Shown here one piece after another: positions 1 to 16,000 of a stretch of DNA of 64,000 nt; positions within the stretch are counted from its first letter, which is position 1; each line of letters starts with the position of its first letter. The notes beneath the pieces were generated by a model. The model saw only the letters and a program-made list of their open reading frames with translations, did not search any database and had not been told where the DNA came from. The position numbers were made by a program, and so were the translations under genes. The stretch lies in the NCBI RefSeq assembly GCF_030463565.1, contig NC_134643.1, forward strand, positions 124,168,309-124,232,308. The letters run 5' to 3'. Source of the DNA: Pelecanus crispus (lineage: Eukaryota > Chordata > Aves > Pelecaniformes > Pelecanidae).

Positions 1-3259
<3,259 letters not shown>

Positions 3260-5349
3260 TAAAAAGAATGCTAGACTGAAATTTATTGAGTAGAGCGAGA
3301 AGTTTTGCAGACAACAGGTGCTATGCTGGAAAGTAGAGAAAGCTTTCCAAATCTTGACTGAAGCTAGATTTTTCAAAAGTGCTTGGCTATCACTTAAGGA
3401 AACCATTAGTTCTGCAAATAAGCTAGGTACTCAATATGTTGTGCTTCTGAAAAAAACATAGCTGGCCACTTTTTTCTTTCTACTTAAAGGATCTAGGCTC
3501 TTTTGAAAATTTGGACTTGATTCTGGGTGGTGAACTCTTGAAGGAAAAACAAAAGAGCAAGTGTGTGAGCGAGAGGGGAAAATCTGAACTTCACTAGCCT
3601 CTGCTGTTAAAAGAAAAATTACGCAACAGCTCCCCATTCCTCTGAAATATGTTATTAATAATCATCCCATGTTTGAAGTGAATGCAAACCTGAAAAATCC
3701 TTAGATGAATGTTCATTAATAGCATGTGGATGAGGTTTGGAGAATGGAGTGTCAGGAAAAAAAATTACACATTTTATAATTCCCCATCTGCCAATGGAGG
3801 CACTAATCATATCTTCAAACATCTGGATTTGGGAAGTAGTTCATTCAGTAGCACATTAATTTAAGAAGCAAATTGAGGGAATAGCTGAACTCTGGATTTG
3901 GCTCAGTCTGCTGCAGCCCATACGGTGCAAAGATGACATCCAAAAACCAGTGTCAGTGAATTTTTTTCCAGATTGCTCCTGTGGGCTGAAAGCAGCCAGA
4001 GTCAAATCCTTCTCTTAGGCTTTCTGAAGGAGCAAGTAGTCAGTTCTTCACCTTAATATGTGCTGTTCATGAGGATCTGGAATATAAAGGAGGATGTAAC
4101 TCTATTTGGCAAGTCAGTGCTGAAATTCCAAGTGCTGAATTCTGTTGATGGCAGTGTGTGCTACACCTGGGAAAGCAGAAACTGATCTTTACAGCAAGTT
4201 TGTATTTACAAAAACACCACTGAATACTTTGGGGCATTGCAAACTAAAAACTAGAATGACCAGGGTACATGGTAATGTCCTGTTGGGGGCATCCTCTTTG
4301 TAGTGTTAATGTCTGCGTCTGGATGTGACTGTTGACCTGTACAAAATATCACTCATTATTTTCACAAGACTATTTGACATATATATGTCAACCGGTATAG
4401 AGATGATTCCATTATAGCCACAGTCATCCCTGGAAAACTGTTTTCCATTTTAGAGAAGAGCGATGGATAATTCTGTGTGTGCAGTAGAAGACTTGTACTT
4501 TGGCTACTGGTTTGATCTATGTATGACCGGAGTTTTAAATAAAGAGACATGTCATGTTTACTAAATTAACACTCCCCCCAAGAAAAAAAGAGCTCAACCA
4601 AACAGAATAACTAAAAGCAGTTCTCTAGATACTGTATCTGAATTACAAAGATAAATTATTGTAAAGTTAAAAACAGAAGAAAAATGTGAGACACATGCAT
4701 GGAAATTTATGAAAGTTTCAAAGCAAATAAATGCCAAGAATTAAAAAATAATGGCTAATGCTTGGGCAACAGTGAGAACAGTGCAGAATCACGGTCAGAA
4801 TACCAAGTAATAGGAATTATTAAAACAGATGTAAAGTGTACAAACTTCCTCTGGGGAGCACTGTTATAACTCCCCCATCATCCATCAGTAAACGTCTTAG
4901 GAACATGAACAGTAAAAGGCTGGCAAGTTTGACGTAGCATTCTAGAAAGCAATTTGATGATTAAGTGTCATCTGATGAAGAAATCTGGAGAGAAACATCT
5001 TACACCTAATAAAGGTATTAAGAAAAAAAAAAGAAAATAAAAAAAAAAAACCCCAAAACCAAAAAGCAACCTCAAACTAGGGTAACAAATTGCTTTTTCA
5101 AAGAGGGAAAAAAATTCCCAAACTGAAGACTTAAAGCAACTGAACTTTAAGTTAGGTAGCACAGAGAACAAAACAAAGGAAACAGTGAAGGGAACAAGTT
5201 AGAAGGGATATAACAAGAACATCAGACTATGAGGAAAATGTAGACGTGAATATTTGCCTAAGGAGTGTTGGCAGCAAAGAGTGTTTCCTGTTTTAAACAT
5301 TTGATTAGCTTCCAGCTATATGGAAAAGCTTCTGGCGTTTGAACTAGTG

Positions 5350-5465
5350 TTATTTATTTCTATAGCACTACCAATATACACAGTGTTTGCTCTGCAACTG
5401 GGGAAATGTGGCCACACAAACACTGAGTCCCTGCCTAAGGATCTTGTATTCTAGAAGACGGGATA
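5350..5465. repeat. Ancient amniote SINE-like relic
   Basis: The stretch runs from TTATTTATTTCTATAGCACT through ACAAACACTGAGTCCCTGCC to a TTCTAGAAGAC tail. This order of motifs (AT-rich lead, CACA/GTACAAACAC-like, AGTCCCTGCC, then TCTAGAAGAC) is what I remember from an old interspersed repeat widespread in turtles and other amniotes. The match is by eye and diverged, and the family name is uncertain. Confidence 0.35.
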
Positions 5466-7643
5466 GAGAAGCTATTCCAGTACAGAGAAAATATTCCTCT
5501 GTTCCAGTATAGACAAAATATTTTTCTGGCCTTGGAGAAATCACTTCATTTGTACCATCTTCTCTCTGTGAGGAGGATTTTGTGGATCCCACATGCTGCA
5601 ATATCATTGCTTTTCCCACATAAACTTTTACAAGAGTCACATCTCGGTGCCTTGGCAAGGCAAGCCCCAGCCCCAGCTGATGTCATCACCAAACTGTTCT
5701 GCCACTTCCTGGAAGTCAACCTATGTATTTATAGAACCTATCTTACAGCAGAGCACAGTTTACACTCTGCCTGTGGCACTGAGTCTACTTTTGCTCCCCG
5801 AGCAATCAAGCCTTCTGGCAGAGCTGTGCTAGTTTTTAAGAGGGCAAAAGAACTGTAGAGTCTGATAGGGCACCATCCACTGACCACGCTGCTCGAGGGC
5901 TGGACAGATGACATGCCAGGTTGTATGCACCAGGGAAGCTAAAACAATAACTGTTGCAAGTGAGGAACCAAGGTCCATTTCTCTTAGTGGTATCCTTAAG
6001 TGCAGGCCAGGAACTCCCAGCCACATGCCCGTGAGCCTGCTGAAGCCTTTTAAAATAGCCATCTATGACAGACCAGAAGGACCAGCCCAGCCAGCCCAGT
6101 GCCTTTTTCAGCTTGCCTGCTAAACCAGGAGGGAACCACAACAGCGGAACACCCAGTTACAAATGGCACATCTAAGAGCCAAGGCTAAAGCCACTGAATC
6201 CTCCCCGTTTGATTGCAGCGGAGGCCACCAAGAAGTCTGAGCCTGCACAGATTGTCTTGGTAGTGGATTTACCTCACTCCCATTTCTGAGGTTTCCCAAT
6301 CAGCATCAAACAGGGTAATTTAACACAGAGCCAAATGGAAATTGACCTCATTTACTGTATTGGAAGCACAGCTACTGTCCCCTAGCCAAGGTCAGACTTT
6401 CCCCAGATTGCTAAAAATGCAGGAGACATGGAGTCCTCCCCCGTCCCAGGAGAAATATTGGTTTATCCATATAATTAGGAAGGAAAGCTGAACACTGTAG
6501 TCCTCAGTGGTTTTCACATCTTTTAAAATACTGTCTTAACTGGAGACCTAAAACAGGGGTTTCAAAAAAATCAGTGAGAGAGAGAGAGAAAGTCAAAACT
6601 AGTCCCAAAGCACACGGAAGAACTTTGTTATAGCTAGAGATCCATTACAGCATTAATTTCTATTTTGGAAGACTGAGTAGCGAGGCATTTTGTATTCAAG
6701 GAAAGCCTAACTATTAAACTAGCACAAAGACTTAGTTCTGAAAAACCTAGACCGCATTACAAAAAATATCTCTTAGATATCTAGGCCAAAATGTAAGCAT
6801 CCTTTCTAGAACTGCACCATTTGGATTATAGAACACCAAGAAACATAGTGATTCCATGGCATATGGCTGATTATTAACAAACATTTTTAAAACAGACTTA
6901 TTTGGCATTGTTACACTGAATCTTTGAGTAGCAGCTACAAGACCTTTACCTTGGAGTAATATATTGCACTTAAAGAGTACACATGCCTCTGTATTTTGTA
7001 GGTGTGTTTACATACTTGCACATGTATTCCTTGTGATTTTCTTAAATACCTGTACATATGCATACCTCCACCCCATAGAGTATTCTATTTAGAAATGTAG
7101 ATGTGAAAAAGGACACCAGCAAGTATAAGGCAAAAAGCTGTTATTTAAGAGAGACTTCAAACTCTAAACTGTAGTGGCTTGGTGTCAGCAAGGATGGGGT
7201 TTTGAACGCCATGCAAGATGTCGTTGTTTATCTTGTTGCTTTCTGAACAGATGGATAACATATCCTGTAATGGAAGGAGAACTGACACGTCCAGAAAGAC
7301 CTGTCTATAGTAATTTTGTAAGAGCCTGATTTCCTTAGGGAGATTAACTGGATTTGAAGAAAAGTTTAAATATGTTGTGATGTGCGCAGATGGATAAGAG
7401 AGTAAGCAGTCCAGAGAGATGACCAATATGCTACAGACTTAGAGGACCTTTTAGCAAGAACAAGAACTCCTGCTCTTCTATTTCTGTCAGCCTTACATTG
7501 GGCTATTCACATTATTCACATTATTGTGGTCTCTGATTACTACTGAAATTACAAACCCCTACTCCCCCAAGTAACAACTGAACAAAAAAAGCCAACCCTA
7601 GCGATGACTGATAGCCATATAGTTAATTACCGAAGAGTGAACA

Positions 7644-7657
7644 CCCCCCCCCCCCCC
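7644..7657. repeat. C14 homopolymer
   Basis: An uninterrupted run of fourteen C residues in a SIM2 intron, flanked by ACA and AAA. It is a simple repeat, likely length-variable and prone to sequencing error. Confidence 0.95.
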
Positions 7658-8843
7658 AAACTCTTTAGTTCCCAATTTAACACTGGATGCCCTCCCTGTC
7701 AGAAAAATCTTCTGTGAATACTAATTATAAGGCCATATATTTTCATTTCAAGTGGTCATTTGCTCTAGAGTTGGCTGAAAGAGAAAGCTGTTGTTCAATT
7801 TCCTTATTATGTATCTGCTTCTGCACCAAGCATGTACAATGAGAGAACAAAATTACAGTGAGCTTTGCTACTAAGTTCAGTCTAGTACAAGCCCTACATT
7901 TGCAAGTAGTAATTCCATTCTTAATCATGTGTTATATAAAGAAATTGCTGCTACTGATCATTTTTTTTGGACGTAGTTTGCGTAGCAAGCTCAGTCCTTT
8001 ATTTCCTAATTTAAAATAAATAACTGATTGTATAGAAGAGTAAGAAGATGGAGTTTCTTAGAGGAATGGTCCAGGGTTATACAACAGAAGAACCACCTTT
8101 GAAGGCTGGGCATTATCTTCTAGTGAATCATTAGATAAATGCCTGCCACTGAACCAGAAATATTTGTAGCTAGTTAAATATTTAGAGATGCTGCACAACT
8201 CCTATTATGGCATAGCCTTATGCCAAAACTTCTTTGTTCACAGAGAATCCAAACTGGTGTATAGAGGATTACATTTCTAGTGAAATCTATCAGACAACTG
8301 ATTTGCCTCTCCCACCTAGTCTTTATTTGTGTGCTTAAGAACCAACTAGCATTTTAATTTCCCCCTTCAAATCAACGTTCAAAATGTAGAGCACAAAATA
8401 CATTACAAAATACACAATGATCTATCAAGCTATGAATGACAAAAGTGCTTCCAAATATACTGGAAAAATTCAAGCTAGTTGTGTCTGCTTCAAAATACTT
8501 TTGCTGCCTTGAACTTTTCTTTTTTTCATTTAGAAGATTAGAAACAGTAAGTGTTTTTGCAGAATGTAAGCATAAGAGAGCAGGGTGAACTGGAAAAGAA
8601 GGAAGACAAACCTTAATAGTTTGCAACCTTCTAGTTGTAAACAATAATGTGACCTACTGAAACTATGTAAAAGGGCAGGACAGGTACCTTTGCAGGGGGG
8701 CTATTTAAAGTTGGGTGGGAGAAGGAGGTTTAAGGGAGGAGAAGGAGGGAGAAAAGTCCCTGCCTTCCTTGCAAATAAATCTCTCCAGGAAGTGGTCACA
8801 AGTCCAAGCAATGTGAAATGCTTTTTTTGTATTGTATTCACAG

Positions 8844-8991
8844 TGTTGGTGAAAGGCCAAGTCACAACCAAGTACTATCGACTACTGTCCAAGCATGGAG
8901 GCTGGGTTTGGGTACAGAGCTACGCTACTATTGTGCATAACAGCCGTTCATCACGGCCTCACTGCATAGTGAGTGTCAATTATGTCCTTAC
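8844..8991 (+). CDS. SIM2: SIM2 coding exon: end of PAS-B and PAC motif
   Basis: Two bases complete the split Leu codon, and the frame reads [19 protein letters not shown], then [19 protein letters not shown] and [11 protein letters not shown]. This is the near-invariant PAC portion of SIM PAS-B. The exon is 148 bases and ends with two bases of a Thr codon before donor GTAAGT at 8992. Relative to the human sequence as I remember it, differences are few (for example SKHGG for SKRGG and ATIVH for ATVVH), as expected for a structural domain that contacts ARNT. No frame damage is present. Confidence 0.96.
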
Positions 8992-10866
8992 GTAAGTCAA
9001 AATACTTTGTACCATTATGTGTTATCAGTAATTGATTCATTACTAATTAAACCCTTTAAGTTTGCTTTACTTGTGTCTTCCAGTATCATTCTGTGCTTGC
9101 ATGCTACAGCCACTTTTCTCCCCTCATATCCTCCCTCTTTTACTTACGTTGAGCTAAAAAGAGCTAGTATTCCTGATTATTACCTCATACACCATATGCT
9201 TGAATGTAATACCACTTGTAACTATTTGTGTTAGACCAGGACCCCAGTTCTGTAATCGGCATCAGAACTGCACTGGGGCTGCCCGGACACAATGAAAGCT
9301 ACTGCTATCCAGCAGAAGTTACAGTGTCAGCTTGTGAGACAGAGACATGGTAGGAAGCATTACTCCTTTCAGGGACAGGTGAATCACCAAGGATCGCTTG
9401 CCTTGGGTTGCACAGATACTCGGGGCAAAAATACATTCTCACAATGGCAAGTAGCTCCCGCTGAGCTGGTGAATGTATAGTGGTTTGGACCTGCAGTTTA
9501 TAATTCTGGTTCAAGTCATGAAGGTGTTTCAAAATTCCTCTCTTGATATAAACCTGAGAGGGACAGAAATCTATATTGATAAGAGGGATAAGTAATAGCG
9601 AAACAGACTGTGACCAAAGAGACTACCTGTGGGGGAAAAGAGAAAAAAAAAAAGGGACAGTGGGCACCCCTTGTGTTGAATAGTGTAAAAAAGCAGGGAA
9701 CTATACACTCTTTTCTTTTGTCTAGACTGGTCCATTTCTCATCTGGCTTGAAAGTAAGATGTGTTTGCATGATGTGTGGGGTAAGATCATATGTGTTTGC
9801 ATATTACAATGTTGTCTCTGATACCTGACTTCGGGGAGTTAAAGAGTATGTGTTGAGAAACCATAGGGTGTTTCCTTAAACTACTTGAGGTAGGTACCTA
9901 GCCCTACACACACTGGTTAATGCTGCCCTCATTCCTGTACAGATCTGAGAGCCAGCAGCACAAGGGAAAGACTCAGCCCTGCAACCTGCTTGAGTCCCCT
10001 GAGTTGGGGCAAGTGATTTGAGTAAAAAGGAGGAAACTGTACCAGGGATATAACAGCATATTGTTGAGTTGAATTTACTTCCAGGTTATTCACCATCCAA
10101 AAGTGATGGAAATGAGTTCTAGATAGGAATTGAGAGAGAAGTAAGTTTTTTCCTAGTTATCCTTTCAAAAATATGCTCCACTGATGCTACTGATAGAACC
10201 AGGGGAGACCATTTACTCATCAGAACTGTATCACTTAATGTTTCAAAATATGATCCACAGTCTGTTCTTGATTTGTTTTTTAGCCTCCTTTATACAAAAA
10301 TCTGTCCTGTATGTGGGGCAGATAAAACTGAACAGAACAGAGCAGTAATTAAAGTCTAGAGATTGTCAGAAAAACATTGCACCTCCTGTGGTCCAGTTAC
10401 AAGCACATCGTGCTGACAGGAGAGGAACATTGCTCCTTTTCCTTTCCTCAGGGATAATTGTGAGAGCCAGGGCAGAGACCAATTCCTCATTGAGCAGGAG
10501 GCAGATGAATTGAGCTGTGTCTTTCTATCAGCTGATATGGCTGTGATTCCAAACTGCAGGCAGCCACGGAAGGCTGAGGAGAAGTTGGCACAGCTTAGGT
10601 TCAGAGAGTGGGCACATATAGTATAAAGATGTTTAATGCGGTTCCCAGTGGAACATTTGTGATAGGCTTGTGTGGGGACAGGGTCAGACCATAAAATCCA
10701 TTGCCTGCTGACATCTCCAGACTTGCACTGCGGAGTCAGTGAAAAACCTGCAAGAATGAAAATGAAAACAAAAACATTGTGAAAGCTAACATGTATTTTC
10801 AAATGAGCTATTTTGGATTTGTGCGGTATGTTTGAGTATGTAATTTATTGGACTGTTCTTTTGCAG
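8992..10866 (+). other. SIM2: SIM2 intron with possible old SINE trace
   Basis: A 1.9-kb intron whose phases match on both sides. At about 9360-9430 the sequence contains CGCTTGCCTTGGGTTGCACA, loosely like the CTTGCCCAAGGTCACACAG core of MIR-type SINEs. A 148-codon antisense open frame (10356-10802) is discussed in findings. Acceptor TTTTGCAG ends at 10866. Confidence 0.75.
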
Positions 10867-11035
10867 AGATATTGAGTATAAGGAACTTCAGTTGTCACTG
10901 GACCAGGTTACCATTTCTAAGTCACAGTTTTCATGCAGAAACTCAGTATCTACCTCGCAGGAAACAAGGAAAATAGTAAAACCCAAAAGTAATAAAATGA
11001 AGGCAAAACTCAGAACAACGCCTTACCCACAACAG
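10867..11035 (+). CDS. SIM2: SIM2 coding exon: post-PAS region with nuclear localisation signal
   Basis: The frame reads (T)DIEYKELQLSLDQVTISK and on to STSQETRK, ending PYPQQ. It contains RKIVKPKSNKMKAKLRTTPY, which fits exactly the SIM-family nuclear localisation pattern RKxxKxKxxxxKxKxRxxPY described for SIM1/SIM2. This segment links PAS-B to the SIM C-terminal domain. The exon is 169 bases, begins with one base finishing the Thr codon and ends in phase 0 before donor GTAACT at 11036. The stretch just after SLDQV is the least like the human protein as I recall it, consistent with a flexible linker. Confidence 0.95.
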
Positions 11036-12242
11036 GTAACTTTTGCAGCAATATTTACTTACCAATTGTTGTGGTAGAGTGTTTGGGACAGGATAGAGAT
11101 CATCCAGAACTGAACTTACTGTAAAATTGACTATAGTATGCTCTGCCATAGGAACTCCCTTGTAGGCTGGAATACAATTAGACCCTTTTGTCCTTAGGGT
11201 AGACAGCACAAGTAGTAAAAACCGACTCTGGCAAGTGATGCAAACACAAAAACTTTCAGATTTGGAGTATGTAAAGTACTTCAAAACCAATGTGCTTTCT
11301 TGGTAAAAAGAAGAAAATTGTTTACTAAGAATAGCTGTGTTGTGAAAATTTGCGCTGGTGTAGAACGCATCTCATTCACTGTTGATCATAGAATCATAGA
11401 ATTGTTTCGGTTGGAAAAGACCTTTAAGATGATTCAGTCCAACCATTATGATATGCAGAGTTCTTAATGTCACACAGGTATTAGCAGTTTCCTTATGCTG
11501 GAGAATGAATTATAAGAATTAATCCTAGCAAACAGAGCACAGGAATGGGTTTTGGAATATCTCTCACTGTCACTGGGTGAGCTAGAACCAGACGTGAAAG
11601 GAAACTATGGAGATTGTCCATAAAACCGGGTTGGTGACACTGACACCCACCATGAGATATTCTGAGACTTTGCAATGAATATTGCTGGAAGGGGTTACTA
11701 TTACCTTAAACCAGCAGTGAATGCAGCTAGCGTTCAAAACAGTGAGAGCACAAAAAGCACTGGAGTCTGGAGAGGAGCATGGGAGAGAGTGGGAAGAGAA
11801 AATCATTGTGGTAGAAGTTGATGCAAAGGACAGCTTTTGTGTTCCTATCATTCTGAAGCTTGACACGCCAACATACGCAAAATCACATTCATGGTCTGCT
11901 ACTCCATTTATCAGTGACTTCCAGTGCTTTGCAACAAACTTCTGTCTTCTGGTAGTTACAACTTCTACACTTACTAGCTAAAATCCAACAGGCAAAATTG
12001 TCAAATAAACCCATAACATTAGGATGACAAAATAGTTTTTTGTTTCTGTATTAAGTGAAAGTAAAGTTATTGTGAAGACAAGGAACTTTAAATGCACTGG
12101 TAAGCCAGTCCCTTTAGCCCATGAGATCACAGTTCAAGGAAGTCCAGCTTTGGGCTCCTGTATGATATGTTATGCAATTTCATATAAAAATTAGTCATTT
12201 AACTCTCTTGCCCTCCTTTTTTTTTTTTTTCCTTTCCCCCAG
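11036..12242 (+). other. SIM2: SIM2 intron containing a CR1 tail
   Basis: A 1.2-kb phase-0 intron. It holds a short CR1 3'-end fragment at 11385-11450 and a long pyrimidine tract (TTTTTTTTTTTTTTCCTTTCCCCCAG) directly before the next exon. Open frames on both strands at 11.5-12.0 kb show no recognisable similarity. Confidence 0.8.
11385..11450 (-). mobile_element. CR1 LINE 3'-end fragment
   Basis: The + strand shows ATCATAGAATCATAGAAT, then GGTTGGAAAAGACCTTTAAG and CAGTCCAACC. This is the reverse complement of the avian CR1 3' terminus, with its characteristic short tandem ATTCTATGAT tail. Only about 65 bases of the 5'-truncated element are recognisable, which is typical for CR1. It is the clearest single clue that the genome is avian. 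Confidence 0.92.
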
Positions 12243-12651
12243 CAATACAGCTCATTCCAAACAGACAAACTGGAATGCAGCCAGGTGGGAAACTGGCGAT
12301 CTAGCCCTGCAGTGAACGCTGCCACCATTCAAGAACAAAACTTCCATTCAGAAAACAGTGAACTTTTATATGCCCCGTCATATAGCTTGCCTTTCTCTTA
12401 CCATTATGGACACTTCCCTGTAGATTCTCATGTCTTCAGTAGCAAAAAGCAAATGCTGCCTTCAAAGTTTGGGCAGTCTCAAGGAGCACCTTGTGAAGTG
12501 GCTAGATTTTTTTTGAGTACGCTGCAGACAAATGGAGAATGCCAGTGGCATTATGCCAACTCCTTGGTACCCAACAGCCAGTCACCATCCAAAAATCTTC
12601 CTGATCAGCCAGTGAACATCATCCGACATAATCTTGCACAGAGTTATGAAG
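12243..12651 (+). CDS. SIM2: SIM2 coding exon: conserved first part of SIM C-terminal domain
   Basis: The frame begins QYSSFQTDKLECSQVGNW and continues through LLYAPSYSLPFSYHYGHFPV, DSHVFSSKKQMLPSKFGQ, GAPCEVARFFLSTL and GECQWHYANSLVPNSQSPSK to SYE. All of these are strongly conserved SIM2 blocks. The 409-base exon ends with one base (G) of a split codon before the non-consensus donor GTGGGT at 12652. By family knowledge this region belongs to the SIM_C domain, which in SIM2 modulates or represses ARNT-driven activation. Reading through the donor gives a 42-residue alternative tail (separate entry). Confidence 0.96.
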
Positions 12652-12779
12652 GTGGGTGTCACTTTAAAAAAAGAAAAAAGATAAGCAAAGCTGTGGGATG
12701 TCTGGGACAGATTTGTAATTGTAGTTTGAAAACAGGAATTACAACGTGTTTAGGAAACACAGAAAATCAGAAACAGTGA
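12652..12779 (+). CDS. SIM2: Possible SIM2 intron-retention tail (SIM2s-like)
   Basis: If the donor at 12652 is not used, the SIM2 frame continues for 42 codons after SYE. It begins GGCHFKKRKKISKAVG, contains five cysteines, and ends in TGA at 12777-12779. An AATAAA at 13053-13058 could serve as its poly(A) signal. Mammals make a short isoform, SIM2s, by reading into the corresponding last intron; from memory its unique tail is about 44 residues. The weak GTGGGT donor fits inefficient splicing. No transcript evidence is available here, and a 42-codon chance extension is not rare, so this is inference. Confidence 0.35.
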
Positions 12780-13052
12780 AGGGTAACAACCATTATGTTT
12801 ATAGTATTTACACGTTCATCCCTCTTCCCATTACCATAAGCACTTGATTAAGAGTATTATCAAAGTATCAGCTGCAAAAATGTATTCACCGGGATCACTT
12901 TTAGAACAGGGCAGAGGTACCACCTCCTTTAATACTGGCACAGTTTACGTTCATGTTTTACACTATCAGAGCTATTTAGTGGAATTCCTCAGGTAAGTAA
13001 TTGCTGAAGTCAGAAAGAAACAACTGTACTTCAGCTCACATAAAGAAATGAA

Positions 13053-13058
13053 AATAAA
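13053..13058 (+). terminator. SIM2: Candidate intronic poly(A) signal
   Basis: AATAAA about 275 bases after the read-through stop codon at 12777-12779. It matters only if the intron-retention isoform is real. AATAAA is common by chance in this AT-rich DNA. Confidence 0.25.
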
Positions 13059-16000
13059 CATAATCTATTTCCACAAAAATTGAAGGTTGTCCTTTCTGAG
13101 TATGAAGCCATTCTGGATGTCTTTACCTTACAGTGAATGAGTAAATGAAATGCACTATCTTCTGCTTTATTTAAAAATGTCTTCAGTGCTCTTCCCCAAT
13201 CAATGGCATCATCTCTATACAGATAGTCAGCTCAGATACTTTGAAGGAAGCACTGAAGACATTGATTTCTCTGAGGTGGCAACCTATAAGAAATAACCTT
13301 GCAAAGCTATAGAGTAACTAAACGTAAACAAGCTCAAGACATATCTCATATGCATCACATCTATCTGCATACACCATTTTGATTAGTTAAAAATCACTGA
13401 TGAGGACCGACTGGTTGACATACTGTTACAAAGTCAGATGGAAACACTCCTTTCTTCTAGCTTCATTAAGGATGGGACAGAGGAAGCAGTAGTGGAAATT
13501 TCAAATTAAAAAGCTAGAAAAGATACGCTCAAGATCCTTGAGTATGAGCAACAAGCATTTATTCACTTAGGGACGTAACATTAGATATCCTAGATCTGAA
13601 GGGAACACCTGCAGACATCAAAAGCTGAGCTTGCTACGTCAGACACAAGATGGTATCAGACATTGAATGTGTCTTCCACAGAGGAGCAAATAACTTCTGC
13701 CCAGGGTTTTGTCCTTCACAGGACCATTTGACCTCCCCTAGCCGACTGTAGCATTTTATTTTACTTCTCTATGTTTAGGTTGAAAATGAGCAAGACTGAA
13801 GCTCTTACAGCCTAGTGCAGGTTAAATGCTTTTTCTGAGCTCAGGCTCCTCTAATGTCCTGGCGTCCGTCTGTCGCTGTTGTGGACTGGGTGTGAAAAGG
13901 AGTAGTTTAGACCAAAAATAAGAAATGGTTTTGTCCTTTCTAAAGGTTCTGTATCATTGTAGAGAAGAAGAAAAAGCTACGTCTTTTGAGGATAAGTATA
14001 AGGATTGAAGTAAATCCTGCAGATCCCCAGTAAGTCTGCAGGAACAAAGCTATTATAGGTGTACCGAAGTCAGCCCAGCTTTTCTTCTTTGCTTCCAGAC
14101 TAACAGATGCCGTGAGACTGACTGAGAAAGTAGATCCACCCCTTGCTGGTCAGAGGGTGCCACCAGATACACTGAGAATGGATGTGGAAAGAACAGCCTG
14201 TTCAGAGAACAGTCTGTAAAACTGATTGTGGCCATAACATTTGCCAGAAAAGCCCAGCGAGCATAGCAGCAGACAAGCAATTTACCATCGGTCGGTTGAT
14301 ATGGGCAGATAACTCCTAGTAAATATATTGTCAGAAGGATTCCACAGCAATACTGTTAAATAAGTTAGGGGAAAAAAAATCCCAACAAAAAACTGCAAGC
14401 AACTGCTGGTATTTTTCAGTTTCATCACACATGCATACCTTCACCATTTCCTCATGAACAGGAAAATGGAGCTGTGATACCAGTGGTTTTTACTTCTGGT
14501 TCTACTTCTACTTAAGATTTTGTTGCTCAAGTTGGAATATGTGGGTACTCTTTTGAGCCCAGATGTATTTTAATGGATGTCTAGCTATTGGGCATTTGAT
14601 GAAAACTGACTTGCTACAATTAATTCTCTGCAAAAGCACTTACAATTGTACTATTTCGGAAGGAAAAAAGAGTATGGTCAAATTCAGGCCTGGTCAGAGA
14701 TCGTTGCTTGAGTTCACATGCAGTGTTATAAGAGGGGAAAGAAAAACAGAGCCTCTGCTGCAAAGAGGATTTATATCTAATTGTTCCAGAGTTTGTTTCC
14801 TCCTGAGGTAGAATTAGCCTTGTTGTACTTTTGCTGAGGCTGGTAACAGAAGAGAAATATGAACCTTTGGAAGCAACTTTTTGCTTTAGAATTGAAAGGG
14901 GCATCTGATCTTCCTTACATTGTCAACTGCTGCTTTTTCCAGCAGTTCACTGAAAAACTGACAGCCGGTAAGCTTCAAAGCAGAGAGGATCTGCTTAGCG
15001 TCATTATCTTCAATCCAAAGGCAATGCCAAATATGACATCTGGCAACCGTGTTGGATGCAAGGGCTATTCCACATCACATCCATAGAAGCATCTGCCAAA
15101 AATTCCGTAGGCCAGAGACATTTTTCTCTACGGAAAATAGCTTCTTTTGGAGAGATCAGAGATTTTAAGATGCTTATGCCAAGCCATCAAAGCTCTGGAA
15201 AAGCACGTAGCAGATAAAACCGCCTGCAAATCAGATGCTGCTGCCTCAGAATCTGGTTTCGAAGCTTCTTCCACTTTTTTCCAGCTGGCCTAGTCATCAG
15301 AAAAGAAACTCACTTCAGACAAGGCAAGCACATTCTTAGTCAGGGAAGTTTCCTTTGTACACTTGAATGGATACATTACTACTGTGGGCACCACAGTACC
15401 CACTTCTCAGTAAGTTATGCTGTTGGCCAGTCTGTACTATCTGGTGAATCTTAGTGCCACTAATAGTGCCAAAGCTCAGGAAATGATGAAGAGTACTAAG
15501 AAAATCTGTGAAAAAACTCTCATCTATCTTCCTCTCCTAAACCAACTCCCCAGGTTTAGCCTGTGACTACTGGAAGAAATACATGACATCTTCTTTGAAA
15601 AGTATATTCCGCTAGAGACAAAGAGGTCTTGAAGATCATGTTGTCTTACGATTATTCTTGGAGGAAGAATAATGGAGAACATATTAATTACAACATCAGC
15701 CCGTGCCTCAGATGATTTGCAATTAGGGTTCAGACCAGGACACAGGGCAGATATTGAGCTAATCTAAAAAATGTCTTTTCCATGGGCATGGGCAGTATTA
15801 AGACCTATTTTATCTTTGCCTTGTTTGACATGGAGGAATAGCAGCATGCCTTTGTGACACCCGAGTGTGTGACCTGAGCAGTACAGTGGCTCTGCTCGTT
15901 GGTCTTCAGCAAAACTCCGAGCAATTGACTCCTCTTCTCTGAAGGCCCTCCTGTACAAAGGATTAGGAAACATACTGAAACATCATGGGCTACATGTCAG

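Noticed and set aside
5368..6141. Overlapping open frames of 70-110 codons on both strands
   Set aside because: They overlap in several frames at once, show no motif, and lie in a less AT-rich patch of a SIM2 intron, so chance explains them.
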